Source: Chelydra serpentina (Eukaryota; Chordata; Testudines; Chelydridae). Taken from it: DNA of 64,000 nt. A program made the translations under genes and the position numbers. Of the stretch, positions 22,976-34,960 are shown piece by piece (the first letter of the stretch is position 1; every line of letters starts with the position of its first letter). Under the pieces are notes generated by a model that was given only the letters and a program-made list of their open reading frames with translations, had not been told where the DNA came from and made no database searches. The stretch lies in contig JBAIAC010000004.1 of NCBI GenBank assembly GCA_037349315.1, forward strand, positions 30,445,001 to 30,509,000, in the 5' to 3' direction.

Positions 22976-23484
22976 TCACACAACCTTTCTGGACAGTTTC
23001 TTTTCTCCACACTAGCTTTTGGGGTTCTTAGCTTTCAGGGAAAGATCATTGCCCCCTGCTGTCCTTTGATGATTTCCTCCTGACCGCTACCTGCTATGCT
23101 GCACTCGGCTGTGGAAACTGAGCCTGAAAAGGGTGACAAAGATGAAACAGCCGCTGCAGCCAGTGGTGTCCTATAGAAGGAAATACAGACAACATATTTT
23201 ATGTTCCTGCAGCCCAGTTTCCTTGGTGGGGTAGATTGCACAGAGTGCAATATTGGAGGCAGATGCATGGTTGCCATATAAAATGTGTGACACGTGATAG
23301 GCCTGACCACCCAGCGGGCTGATCTAATACATGTCTGAATTCCTCAAAACATGAGGAAACTGTTAGAGATCCTTCCAGGCTGCTTATGTTTTGTTCTTCT
23401 ATGGGTCTTACCCCCTCCATATCTGAGTACATTCTACAAACTGATTAATATATGTATCCACTCAAACTCCTGTGATACAAACAC

Positions 23485-23605
23485 CCCCTGGTACTATCAT
23501 CCCTTTGTTAGAGATGGGGAACTGCAGCACAGTACATTATACAGAGTAAAATATAAGAAAATACAATCTTTAAAGGGAATTGCTATGCAGTTTACAAATG
23601 TTCAG
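23485..23605 (-). repeat. Short MIR-type tail, antisense
   Basis: TTAGAGATGGGGAACTGCAG resembles the MIR tail in reverse. It is short and the edges are uncertain. Confidence 0.4.
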
Positions 23606-24545
23606 ACCTAATATATCCCAACATAATAGATTAACTTCTCTTCTGTCCATGCACATAAAGACTTTCTGATCATGTATGTGACTGTATATGTTTGCATTCA
23701 TATACATGATAAAGTACAAATATTAACACTAGGGATGAGTAAACAGATTTTGTTCAGATAAGGACCAACCCCAGTCTTCATGAACCAAATCAAACCCAAA
23801 CTTTTATTTTGAGTTTCATGTAGTTGTGGTAGCTTGAAAATATATATTGTAATTCCTTGGACCTCACACTTCCAGATAGGAACAAAAGCTGCAGGGCCAA
23901 AGTAGAATAGGAAAGTGTCTTCCCAAACAAGTCAGAACCTGGGAGTATTCAACATCTTAGGAGATCTGCTTAGATTTTTAGCCTGACTTTGTAAAAGATT
24001 CAAATTTGAGTCTAAGCCTCCAAATTGTGGCATTCTTACCTGAACTTTGACCTTTTGAGGTTCTTCCTTCACCAATATATTTATCAGAGGACATAGAGTT
24101 CAGAAAAAAAACATGATTTCCCCCCTGCAATGGACTTTTAAGTTGCCGTTAGAGAAAGGTCCAGTACTAACATGCTTTAAAAAGATACTGCTTTTTCCTT
24201 CATTATCTAAATTGCAGGACTTCTTGGAAGTGGAATAGTATAAATGCATCCATTAATGCAGTTTTTTCCTTCTTTGGTATGATAACCTATAAGAAGTTAT
24301 GAAACTATTAAAACATTACACTAATGATATGAAAAGAGTAAGAACTAAATCCACATTTACCTTGAATCTATGTTAAACTCAAGAAAAAAAAAGAATGAAT
24401 TGGTTTCAATTGGTGCTGTTTTTCATCACATTTTCATTATAAGTGAAGTGGTCTCATTACATAATGATGCAAAATGTCAGGGAATAATAATAGCTTCAGA
24501 GAGATTTGAAGCATGGAAATCTAATGGGTAGAGGTAGTATAGGAC
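23606..24545. other. Unassigned DNA with a possible AT-rich repeat
   Basis: The segment from AGGGATGAGTAAACAG (near 23731) to about 24060 is reminiscent of the AT-rich dispersed repeat at 45.5 and 51.8 kb, but the match is weak. Nothing else was recognised. Confidence 0.35.
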
Positions 24546-24546
24546 A

Positions 24547-24566
24547 ATTTATTTATTTATTTATTT
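24547..24566. repeat. (ATTT)n microsatellite
   Basis: Five ATTT units. Confidence 0.85.
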
Positions 24567-26145
24567 GGCATTGGACTAGTAGTGTGCCTTTTACATAGCA
24601 TATGGAATCTTCACAGAGGTATAGAGCACTGTCCTAATCATTCCCTTATCCACCATGCAGATTTTTTTTTACTTAGAGCATTAGAACTAAAGTCTATACA
24701 TGTTTTTACCCACACATCTCTCTGTGAATAGTGATGCAGTAACCTGTAAGATATTAATACTTGTGCAAAAACACAGTGATTTCTGCCTGTCAAAAGGTTG
24801 GTATTTAGCAGGATCGTTTCATGCTTGATACAGAGGAGGAGTCTCGTGAAGACAAGCGTAACATTAATTGCTTAAATAAGTGTCAACATTTTAATGACAA
24901 TCTCTGTATTTGCCACTCCAAAGCAATTCAGGGTACCCTTCTATACCAAGTATAGGAAAATGCCACCAATACCACAGTAGAGATAGTTGCTATCAATAAT
25001 GAGTATCAACACTTTAATAGTGACTAAAGTCATAGGGCTTATATGATCTGCGGGCTGTAGCCACTAGAGGACAATAGTATATAGACACTAGAGGTCAGCA
25101 TGATCACATGGAATTTGCTTGGTCCAATCTTCTCCCCAATAGATGGCAGTAGTACACAGACACATGATGTGAGAACAGACAGACTTAGAACCAGACTGGT
25201 GCATTTAGTGACTATCCACTGGGAACAGTGTGTAGCTGTCCTCTCCAGAGGGACCAGGAAGGATTGTAACTCAAGAGCTCCACACTTGGGGGGAGTGTGC
25301 TCACTGCACCATCATTGTGAAATACCTCCCCTCTGCAGTCATGTGAGCCCATGTGGAGTGGGGAGAGAAGGGACTGGCTACAGTCCTCTCTCCTTCCCGA
25401 TTTTCTCTCTTTCCCACAGGAGAATGGAGGACTTTGTGGCATGGTGACTGTGGCATTTGGTGGGAGCTTTTTGTGTCTTCTCTCCTCTGCGTACTAGTGC
25501 TAGGAGCAGCAGCATTTTGGCCAATAGAAAATTATATAGAAAGGCAATAATTATTGTAAACACTGGTTTTTATTAATCAGTCTTTCTCTTCAAAGTAGGA
25601 TTTGGCTAGATGCAAGTTTATAAAAGTGAATAAGATAAAGTAGCTCACCTCACCGCCCTCCGTGTACAGTTCCAATAAAACCTCCTGCAGTGGACGCAAT
25701 TGGAGAAACTTCTGAAGGTTTGGTTTGGGTCCTCCTACCACAGAACTTCAAGAATTCATTGGACTGTGTGATTTCATTGTTCTCTGTCCCACTTCATCAT
25801 ATTCGATATTCTTTCCTTCCTTTCCCCAAACCAACCAATCCAGTCTCCTGTCTCCAAGTTTGTCTCTCAGTAATCTAGTCCCCTAATTCATTCTCTCCAT
25901 CTCACAGCAAGTCTGGACGCTCTTACTCCATTTCTTTGTTTTTTACTCCAGGCCATTAGCAGTTTTTCAGTTTTAGTTGAAATTCCCATCATTCATTTAT
26001 CAATCGGTTCATTTCAAGGTTTGGGCTGAGGTTCAGGTTTGCTTTACAAACTGCTTCACCCATTCTTAGTTACATGCGGTAGGTGGGTAAATGCCAGTGT
26101 CAGTAAAAATGTCTTGAGATCTATATGGGCCTTTCCCCATCATCC
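24567..26145. other. Unassigned DNA
   Basis: Contains several overlapping open frames on both strands between 25100 and 25560. They show no domain, and I do not call an exon. Confidence 0.4.
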
Positions 26146-26149
26146 AGAT

Positions 26150-26335
26150 TAGGGCACTGTAATAGGAGACAAACAACCTGGGATCTGATCCCAGGTTTGC
26201 CATTGAATAGCTCTATTACCTTGGGTAGTTCACTTCTCTCTGCACTTCATTATTCCCATCTGTAACATTTGATAATGAACACACCCACTTCTAGAAAGCA
26301 TACTTGATCTCTACAGAGAAAAATGCTACATAAGT
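26150..26335 (+). repeat. MIR/CORE-SINE relic
   Basis: GGGATCTGATCCCAGGTTTGCC, TACCTTGGGTAGTTCACTTC and ATTCCCATCTGTAAC follow MIR order. They are followed by AATGCTACATAAGTGAATA, a CORE-type tail. Confidence 0.65.
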
Positions 26336-29300
26336 GAATAAATACCAGATCCTCTTAATTAGACTTCTACTAATTTTATATCCAGACAGGTATCCACATT
26401 TCATGATTAGGTCAAGAAGTGGAGGTAGAGACAAGGATGGGTTCTTAAGCATCATCATTTTATATGTAAATAAATTTATATATGCATGTTATGTTTGCTT
26501 GCCAATGTTATTTTTTTCTATGAGAAGGTTTTGTTTAATAAGCATAGCCAGTGCTTCCAGTGCTTTGAAATCTACGGGTGAACTAGGTATTATGCTTTAT
26601 GAGAACTAGGTATTATGCTTACTATTGAATGTTTGCATTCCTTTGTCCTGAAGTCAGTAATAATAATAGTTGTAGTAATTTAAATGTCTTGCTTATTGCA
26701 TTGTTTTTCTCTTCATTCATTTTTCAAGAAAAATATTAAGAAATATATTTTGAAAAGAAAAAGAATGCTACTAAAGTGTTAAGTTATTGTAGTCTCTTGA
26801 TCAGAATCGCTTAGTTTCCCTGCTTTAAATATTCAGTGTGACAAAATCATTCGCTAGGGTATTTCACAAAAATCTGGACAGGAATAAGAATTTATTACAT
26901 TTTATTTTGACATATATAGAGGAGAACTTAATTTTTCAGCAGGTGCCAGCATTGTGTTTTTAATGACTCTGTGGACACCTTGAATTCAGGAATGAAACAA
27001 AGCTTCAGACAGGGGAACACTGAACCTATGGATCAACTTTAATATTGTGTATAATAATACGTCCTCAGCATGTTTTCCTGGCATAGCAGCCCTTTCTCGA
27101 GCAACCATTAAAATATGCTTGATAATTTGGAAATAAAGATGAGGATCTCACTGGCAACAAACTTTTTTTTCACACAGCAGAATGTCAGAGTTGGGGTAAT
27201 GAACTGGAAGATAGAATCAGTGCAATGGAAGAAATCAGCTGATGAGTGAATGAGAGAGTTGCTTGAGGGTAAACCGGAGAAGGTGACTGCACAATTGAAA
27301 AAGCTTGAGGATGCCAGTAGAGCTACTGTTCCAAATTCTCAGCAATCACTAGCCTATCAGACAATACTGGAGGCAAGCAAGCAACTACTTCTTTGTTTAT
27401 TTAAAAGTTGAAACAGATACATTTTTGGTACTGGGGACCATAAAAATTAAACTAAATAAAATAAAGGAAAAACCAAACCTCATGATTATTGTCCTGTTCT
27501 CTTATAACTAAGAGACAAATGTCAACCTTCCCCTCTTTTGCCCCTCCCCCCAGTACAATAATGTAATAAGTAACTAGAGAAAAAAAATCCACTCACACCT
27601 AGAGAATAATGAAACCATGAACTATAAACAGAAGCCTTATAAAAAACAAATCACAGTAGAAATTTGCTTGGTTTTTTTTCCCCTACAAATTTACTGGATG
27701 AACAGAACCCTAAAAATGTAACGTATCCAGACTTTATTGGAACACTTATTTACAGTGCCTCATGAAAGCTTTAGTTAAATGATTGATTGCCCCAAACTGG
27801 TTATTTGGATTCATCTTCCTCTCAGTCCCTGCTAGATAGGATGTTTTTGTCAGAGTATGTTCTCTACCATCGCAGTGCTGCAAACATGGCTTCCTCACTT
27901 GTCCAAAGCAAGAGAACTCTGCATGGTTCAGAACTTCTTTCCTGCAATTGGATAAAAGTTAGATACCACTAGACTATCTGAACATCAGTTTTATATTGCT
28001 ACACATCACCCAGCTCCACTCTTTATGTGATAATTGTATAGTCAGAGACTGAGTTCCTCATGAAAATCAAACCATGGCCTTTCAAGTTTGAAAAATGCTT
28101 GACGGTTTAGGATAACTATCAGTCTGGCTTTTTTGCCATTCCTACGTGTCACTGAAAAGATTGCATACAAGAGCGATTCCAAACATGAAGGCCTCTCATA
28201 TATAAACACATTTCATTTTCCGATGTGAGTTTTGAAATGTTACATACAGGTAACACCTCCATATGTCAGGGCTGCATACAACAAGACTTGGCATATTTTC
28301 AGATTTAGGATTTTGGACATTTGTAGTGCTTGCTTATTTCCTTGTTATATATAAAATAGCTGGATTGTGCTCTCAATGTTTAAGATGAAAGAATCTTACT
28401 GATGAAAGGAAGACTGTCAAGTGAGACGTCTGCTATTGTGTTGTATGGTGAAACCCTTTAGGGTATATTTACTTGTCTCGGTATTTTTTATTTTTAATAG
28501 CCTTGTCATAGTCAGTCTCCCCAAGTGGTAATTTTCTGTTTAGAAATATAAACTGGAATTGCAAAACTTTATAGACCTCTCAGCAAAAACCAATATATTC
28601 ATTTCCTCTTTTCTTTTCTGACAACTGGATGGCTATTCAAAGTCCTACACCAACTTTTACACTAGTGTAGAATATTCTGCATTTTAGTTTCCAGCTCATT
28701 TTAGTAGCTCAGGTTCTTTTGAGTTTATTAATGTCTGCAGCCAGATTACCTAACAGCATTCGCAATACTAGAATTGCTTAGTATATTGTAGCCTGCTCTC
28801 ATGCAAGCGGATCCTCATTTATAACTTGAAGGACATATGTGGGTGGTTGGGGGAAAGGATTATAGGAAACTTGTAATAAAAAAACAGCAACAAAATTAAC
28901 AACCTAGTCAATGCCTTGTTGATTTGATCTTTAGAAAATACACTACCATTCTCTGTTGTCTGAGTCGTATCACACTTCTAGGCTCTTCGTCAGCATGGGG
29001 TTTTTTTCAACTTTTGTTTTTCCTTGATCAAACCAAATCTTTCAAGTTAAAACAAATGTGACAGTTCAGTTCAAAATCTACCAAGCCATGTTTTAGGCAA
29101 GGTGTTCTACCACCGTTGCATAGGAATTCGGCCACCCTTTAGCCTGGCGATTTATCTTTCCCAATACTTTTGTAGTTGAAAATTAGTAGCTCAAGTGCCT
29201 TGCAATTTATGAAGAAATATTAACATACTGTGTTAATGAAACAGCATGTATGCATGCTGGGGCAAACTGAGGTCTTTTATTCAGATAAACTGAAAGGGAT

Positions 29301-29580
29301 AAACCTCCAACTCTAAGTCTTTTGTTGCCATAGACAGACAGATAGAAGGATAGATCTGCAGGCTGCTGAAATCTACCTTTGCATTAGGTGAGGGGCTAAG
29401 AAGTAAAGCTGAACCAAATCTCAGGTTCAGATTTAGACGTTTTGGGGTGAAACTGAATATTTTCAAAAAATGTAAAAAAAAAAAAAATTATCCTGCTGAT
29501 AATAGCTCACCTTCATTGATCAGTCTCTTAGAGTTGGTATGTCAACACCCATCTTTTCACGTTCTCTGTATGTATATGAT
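26336..29580. other. Unassigned AT-rich DNA
   Basis: Over 3 kb with no recognised gene. A small direct repeat of GAACTAGGTATTATGCTT lies at 26580-26597 and 26603-26620. A poly-A run sits at 29473-29486. Long open frames are absent. Confidence 0.45.
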
Positions 29581-29585
29581 CATGC

Positions 29586-29730
29586 ATCAGATGCATAGAA
29601 TGGAACATACAGTACGAAAATGTTCCACTCTATGCATCTGATGAAGTGGGTTCTAGCCCACAAAAGCTTATGCCCAAATAAATGTGTTAGTCTCTAAGGT
29701 GCCACAAGTACTCCTCGTTGTGTTCTCTTT
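29586..29730 (+). mobile_element. Fold-back short interspersed repeat, second copy
   Basis: The right part reads ATCTGATGAAGTGGG, CCCACAAAAGCTTATGC, then GTTAGTCTCTAAGGTGCCAC. This corresponds to the right arm of the fold-back element at 11323. At its left, CATCAGATGCATAGAATGG and its complement, with a central AACATACAGTACGAAAATGTT, form a 24-bp-arm hairpin (about 23 of 24 paired). Only the tip of the inversion is present, so this copy is a shorter fold-back of the same broad family. Confidence 0.6.
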
Positions 29731-29799
29731 GAGTATACCTAATATTACTCAATATTGTGAATTAGCTATAACCCTGCCATAGACTATGTTAATCTGGCC

Positions 29800-29890
29800 T
29801 CTGATTCAGCAAAGCATTTAGGTGCAGAAACAATCCTATCCTTGTTAGTAAAAGCCTGTAAGCACATGCTTGTGTCTCATTGATTTTTAT
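29800..29890. repeat. Palindrome-cored dispersed repeat
   Basis: CTGATTCAGCAAAGCATTTA and GTAAGCACATGCTTGTG match the family at 4255-4365. Confidence 0.5.
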
Positions 29891-29894
29891 TCCT

Positions 29895-30045
29895 AGAATC
29901 CATAGATTCCAAAACCAGAAGGGACCATTATGATCACTTAGTCTGACATACTGTATAACACAGGCCAGAGACCTTCCCCAAGATTATTCCTGTAGCACTG
30001 AAATCTCTGGAGCCATCCTGATTTGCATCAACTCAGAACCTGGTT
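29895..30045 (-). mobile_element. CR1 3' end, antisense
   Basis: CATAGATTCCAAAACCAGAAGG, GACCATTATGATCACTTAGT and GTATAACACAGGCCAGAG are the 3' terminal region of a CR1 subfamily read in reverse. The same subfamily occurs at 41576. No coding part remains. Confidence 0.8.
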
Positions 30046-30289
30046 CTCCTCCCCTTTATTTTGCTCCTTCACTTTAATCCCCCTATATGAAGTAGGTGCA
30101 CTAAACAGTGTTATCTAATTGATGTTAATACTAGCAAGAAAAGGATGTTCATGACATTACATCCGGTGTGAGGTGGGAGTCTATTAATTTTTTTAATTGC
30201 TTATATTTCTTCGTTTGGTGGCGAGTCACCTTTCCCCCCTATTGTTCTCTTCAGTTCCTATTTGTGTATTTATATCACTCTGTTAGGCC

Positions 30290-30445
30290 CCCAGTGCAGC
30301 AAAGCATTTAAACACATGCTTTCTTTGAGCATGTGCTTAAACCCATCTCTATTCTATTTTATATAGATTTTTATACTGCTCTCATCACCATTGTATCTGA
30401 GCATCTCCAGTGGCGCATTAAGCAATATGTCTACAGGTGTGTTGT
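30290..30445. repeat. Palindrome-cored repeat next to a MIR-type tail
   Basis: GCAGCAAAGCATTTAAACAC and GAGCATGTGCTTAAACCC match the repeat at 4255. The adjoining CACCATTGTATCTGAGCATC matches a MIR tail seen also at 5715 and 41800. Confidence 0.5.
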
Positions 30446-30727
30446 GTTATTTGTTCTCTTATCCTCTCCCTGAGGGGGAAATGTGTGCAGTGGAGTATCT
30501 TGGGTTGCTAGTGGGGGGGCTTTTGTTTGTTTTTGTTTTCTCAATAAAACACTTGTGAATGTGCTTGACAATATGCATGTTGGGTGTAGCAGTGAATGCC
30601 AACAAAAGTTTTAGAAGTTCAAGCTTCAAGTTTAACTCCATCTCTAACTGCTATGAAATAAGATGAGACCTCCTTGGGAATCAGATTACCCCAGTTCTGC
30701 CAACAGAGGCATTTCTTGCAACTTCCT

Positions 30728-30824
30728 CAGAAGCTTCTGGTTCTGGCCACTGAATGAGATGGGATTATGGACTAGATGGTTGCCGAGTCTGATTCAGTAT
30801 GGTAATTCTTCTGTCCCTATGTAA
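30728..30824 (+). mobile_element. CR1 3' end
   Basis: GGACTAGATGGTTGCC, GAGTCTGATTCAGTATGG and TAATTCTTCTGTCCC are a CR1 3' terminal region in sense orientation. Confidence 0.7.
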
Positions 30825-30829
30825 TGAAG

Positions 30830-31065
30830 GAAGGGTGGTCAGGGCACTAACCTAGGATTTGAGACATTGGTTCAAGTCTCTGCTGTGCCACAGACATGGC
30901 CTTGTGCATGCTACATACCCTCTTTGCCTCAGTTCCTCCTCTATTGAATAGGGATAATAGTATATCCTTACCTCAGAGGGTACTGTGAGGATACATACAT
31001 TACAGACTATGAGGCACTCTGATACTATGGTAATAGGGACTGTGTAAGTACCTTGATAACAAGGG
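30830..31065 (+). repeat. MIR SINE, near full length
   Basis: Head: GGTCAGGGCACTAACCTAGG and GGTTCAAGTCTCTGCTGTGC (B-box-like). Core: GGCCTTGTGCATGCTA. Tail: TTTGCCTCAGTTCCTCC, AATAGGGATAATAG and GTACTGTGAGGATAC. All parts are in MIR order and orientation. This is the clearest MIR in the window. Confidence 0.8.
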
Positions 31066-31069
31066 CTTA

Positions 31070-31300
31070 TCCTCCATTGAAAGTCACCAGGACTTAAGCA
31101 CTTGTTGACGTTAAGTATAAGTCAGGGCCACAGCTATTATGTCTCATATTGGTTACCCTACTTAGTCCCTAATTCAGATACTTAAGCATATGCCTAAATT
31201 TAAGCACATGAACAGTCTCAATGACTTGAAGGGGACTACTTACCTCATGTGCTTAATTAGGCAGATTCTTAACTAGTTAGCTGAATCGGTCCCTAAAATT
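31070..31300. repeat. Palindrome-cored dispersed repeats
   Basis: Repeated ACTTAAGCACTTG, ACTTAAGCATATGCC and TCATGTGCTTAATTAGGC blocks, related to the 4255 family. Confidence 0.45.
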
Positions 31301-32120
31301 GTATGTGAGCAAACAAGGAAAGTATCCTTGCAGTATCTTTTCTAGAGCCTGTTCCAGGAGATTGAAGAGCTACATGGAGGACTATTTGCTTAATTAAATC
31401 TCTTAAGTAGACTTTGTTTATGACTTTTATATAGCTAATAAGCTTAAGTACTTGAGGTGATTTTTCTTTAAAATTAAATATTACTCAGTTGATCAAATTA
31501 CATGATATCCTATCAGAGTAAGTACTCAGTAAGACTAAGTTTCAAATATTCTCAAAATAAGCCATCTTTCTTATCTAGACAGGTACTGAAAAAATGGTAA
31601 TGCTGTCCCAGAAAGTGAAGCTACTGCATAACTTATACAGATAGATATGTTCCATATCAAATACATGATTTTTTGTCTGGATTAATACAGATTTTCATCA
31701 TATTGATTTACATATAAAGGAAATAAAAGGAGTTGTGTGTTTAATCTAAAAAGCACTGCAGAGCCAACACAGCTAAGAGAAATTAAAAGAAAGCACTAAA
31801 ATCACTTATGACCTAATGCATGGGGAACAGATAAGTTGAGTAAGAAGGTACTTATTTTACTTAGCCACTTTTCAGAGAGGAACTGTGTCTTAATAGAAGA
31901 GGTATGCATGACAAATATTGACTGGCTTTAACAATTTCTAAAATATTTAATTGATAAAAATAAATAGGCTATTTAAGGTGAGATCAGATTCTTCAATCTT
32001 AGTTACCATTGTTCCAGCCTTCTTTATTATGGTGCCTAAAAGGCTGGTTAAATAGTTCCTGGGATATTTTTTAAAATAGAAAATTGGATTTTTGACAAAA
32101 CAATTGTTGTAAAGTTTGTG
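31301..32120. other. Unassigned AT-rich DNA
   Basis: Nothing recognised. Confidence 0.4.
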
Positions 32121-32179
32121 CTTTCTGTGAAAAATTCCATGTTATTGAAAAAGCATATGCCTCAACACCAAAATCTCAG

Positions 32180-32320
32180 ATTTTGATTCAGACCTCTCAC
32201 CATGGTGGCTCAGGGGAGTTGTAGTTGAGCTACCTTAGGTCTTCATTCTCCTCTATGGACTCGGCTTCCCTGCCAAACTATATCTCCCATATGTGGCAAC
32301 TGGTAAGCATTGTTCAGGAT
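32180..32320. mobile_element. Possible MITE fragment
   Basis: AGGGGAGTTGTAGTTGAG faces AAACTATATCTCCCATATG about 80 bp away, an inverted pairing seen in short DNA elements. The flanks are diverged and no duplication was found. Confidence 0.35.
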
Positions 32321-32599
32321 CATACATTAGATATATAAATATACCCTGTACTAGGAGCAAAACTGAGTAACCTACTGATCTGGAGCAGATTAGTGCCACA
32401 TATGGGCTTGACTCAAGCATAGGTATAAAAGTTATTGTATGGGTCACCATTGTTTTTGTGGAAGTTGATGTACCCCTATAAAAGCTTTGTACATTTAAAG
32501 GGGTGCAATTAATTTCATAGCAGATGCTCAGTTCCACACTTTCTTTCATACTGTACTATTTATTTGGAACATATTCCCACTTTACATGGGAAAAATGTC

Positions 32600-32790
32600 C
32601 ACACTTTCTTCTTTCAGATACCTGCTTATGTTCCTCTTCTTTCACAAGCCTCTCAGATGAAGTTTCCTTACCTTTCTTCTGAACGGCAAATCTCATTATT
32701 TCCAGTTTGCACTGTAAGATCTTTGGGATCTAATCCTTCTATCTGTTTTGTAAAGTGATGTGTACTTTTACAGTTCTATATAAGTAAAAA
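32600..32790 (+). repeat. L2/CORE-type 3' tail
   Basis: CTGTAAGATCTTTGGGATC and TTTTGTAAAGTGATGTGTAC, then AGTTCTATATAAGTAAA, resemble the shared tail of L2 and CORE-SINE repeats. Confidence 0.45.
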
Positions 32791-34860
32791 CCAGTGGAAG
32801 ATCCTGGACAATTTATTGGAAAACTGTGATAATAAGAACACTTTCTCCACAGAGAGTAAAACAGTTAACATAAAATTTCTCATTCAATCTTCCTACATCA
32901 TGGGTAATTCCCATAACTGTGAAATTACTGTCACCACTGTGTATGTTGTTGTTTTAATTGTTTGCTAATTAGCAGTTCATGGAGTAGACCAAATTGCCGC
33001 TTGACATGCAACTATGTGGAACAGCTTGGGCTCCCCCAATTCCCAACACTTGTTTTCCCTGATCTGTTTCACAAAATGTGTGCAAGACACAGTGCTGTCT
33101 CCGAGACAAGCCCATGAATCCGGAACTCACTCCCAGAAGATGTTTAACCTTCCTGGAATACAAAATCTTCAAAGTAAACCGCAAAACCCCATTCCTACCC
33201 CACAATATCACATTAAGATAATGAAAAAATCCATACAACCATACAAAATAAACAAAGACCAATCCATGCTGCCTGAAAATCCTAAAGGGAGAAAAAACAG
33301 GATCTTTGCTGTTGCTGTGGCCATCAAACAATAAATATAAAACAAGACAAATATAACCAAAGGCAAACAGCAGCAACTTCATTAATAAATATGAAAGACT
33401 GCAGACATCCAACAGCTACCTGGGACTTATGTCATGTGGTTTAATACATGGTTTAAAAACCCAGCAAAATATTCCAAGGGTCATAGACCTAAATTACTCT
33501 TCTCCACAGCAGAGATTAGGTAAAAATTCCCCCATAAGTGGTGTGCTTTATGTCTATACTTCACCTAAACCCACTTTTATCTTACAGCTGTAATATACAA
33601 AAATCATAATTGCACTTAGTTGTCAGAGATGCAGACATAGGTTATGATCTTCAAAGCTAACTAAGGACTTTGTACCACAGCTCCCACTGAAACTAATGGG
33701 AGTGGTGTATCTTCTAATTGGTTTGGAAAATCCCAACCTCATTATCACAACACAGTGAATTCCATGTTTTTATGTATGAGAATAGTACATAGCCACCCAC
33801 CCCAACACACAAACAGGAATGTAACTTCATTGGATGTGTACCCGTTTACACCATGTCTGAATTTGTCCCAAAGGATGAAATACAATGTCTCTTAGTTTTT
33901 TACTTCTTATTATCCAAACGAACACAACATAACATGATACATGACTTAGGTTACAGAGTAAGATTAACTGGTAGCCATCACAAGCAAAAAACAGGAGAGC
34001 AGAGTCAAGGTCATTGTAGTCCACTGGGATTTGATTCCTTCCTAGAACTGGCAGCAATTTACATGGTCTGATCCTGCTTTCCCCCCATTTTTGCACCCCC
34101 AAGGTTCCACATCAAAAATGGACCACAGCTGCACATGAAAAAGTAGAGAGATAGATGCATTTTCCAGCAGACGTCATACTCCACATGCATGGCTTGCCAG
34201 GCCCAGAAAGTTGTGACCCTCAGATGAACCAGGTGTCAGCATTATTTCACAGGAGCATAGCAGAACAACACTAGGTCTTTCATTTTTACCAGTGATTTAT
34301 TAGCTAGTGCTGTGAGTTGCACATTTATTTCTATTACACCATCCAACCCAGACTGAGCTGCAGGCTTATGACAGTAGCTGCGTTTTGCATTTTGAAGGTG
34401 TAAATACCTTTCAAATCATGCTTTATACTGCTAGAATTTCTATGGCCCTTAAGTTGTGATATTACCATCAGATAAAGTAAAAATGACCATGTCCACTTAT
34501 ATCCTTAAAAATATTTCAAAATGAGATTTTCCCATACCTTTTGAGCTCTGCTCATGAGCTCTGAACAGTTTGTAGTTGCTTTTAAATTCTATCAGCAGCA
34601 ACCTTGTTTAGCAGCTGATTGCATGATTGCACTGATCAGGTGGCTATGAGCACGTTAGCTGTAATTTTTTCTTAATGCTGTTGCCTTTCCAGCTATGAGG
34701 ATGATACTATATAATGAAGAGTGTGAAAAGTGTCCCAATTCAAGTCAACAACATCTTCGTTAGCTTGCTCTGAAATTGCTGTCTAGTTAAGAGCTGTGGA
34801 GAAATATGGAGTTACTTTTCCCCACTTTTACACTTAAAGGGACTCCACATTTTATACTGA
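32791..34860. other. Unassigned DNA with overlapping antisense open frames
   Basis: At 32969-33412 there is a 147-codon frame on the minus strand, opposed by a 106-codon frame on the plus strand. The minus product is hydrophobic and aromatic-rich, but I recognise no family. No splice sites or promoter can be argued. I regard both as chance. Confidence 0.4.
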
Positions 34861-34869
34861 AGCAGATTA

Positions 34870-34960
34870 TGGTTCAGATTCTTAGTTTATGTAAATTGGT
34901 GTGGCTCCACTAAAGTAAATGGAGCTAAACTGATTTGCACGAGTTGATAATCTGGCCCCA
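34870..34960. repeat. Palindrome-cored dispersed repeat
   Basis: GGTTCAGATTCTTAG at one end answers GATAATCTGGCCCCAT at the other. The core is CCACTAAAGTAAATGGAGC, of the same style as CATTGAAGTCAATGG. Confidence 0.45.

Noticed and set aside
27180..27420. Lys/Glu-rich reading suggestive of a LINE ORF1 coiled coil
   Set aside because: It has stops and no ORF1 signature, and the match is too weak.
32969..33412. 147-codon hydrophobic frame on the minus strand
   Set aside because: No domain, no splice or promoter context, and another open frame on the opposite strand. It fits chance.
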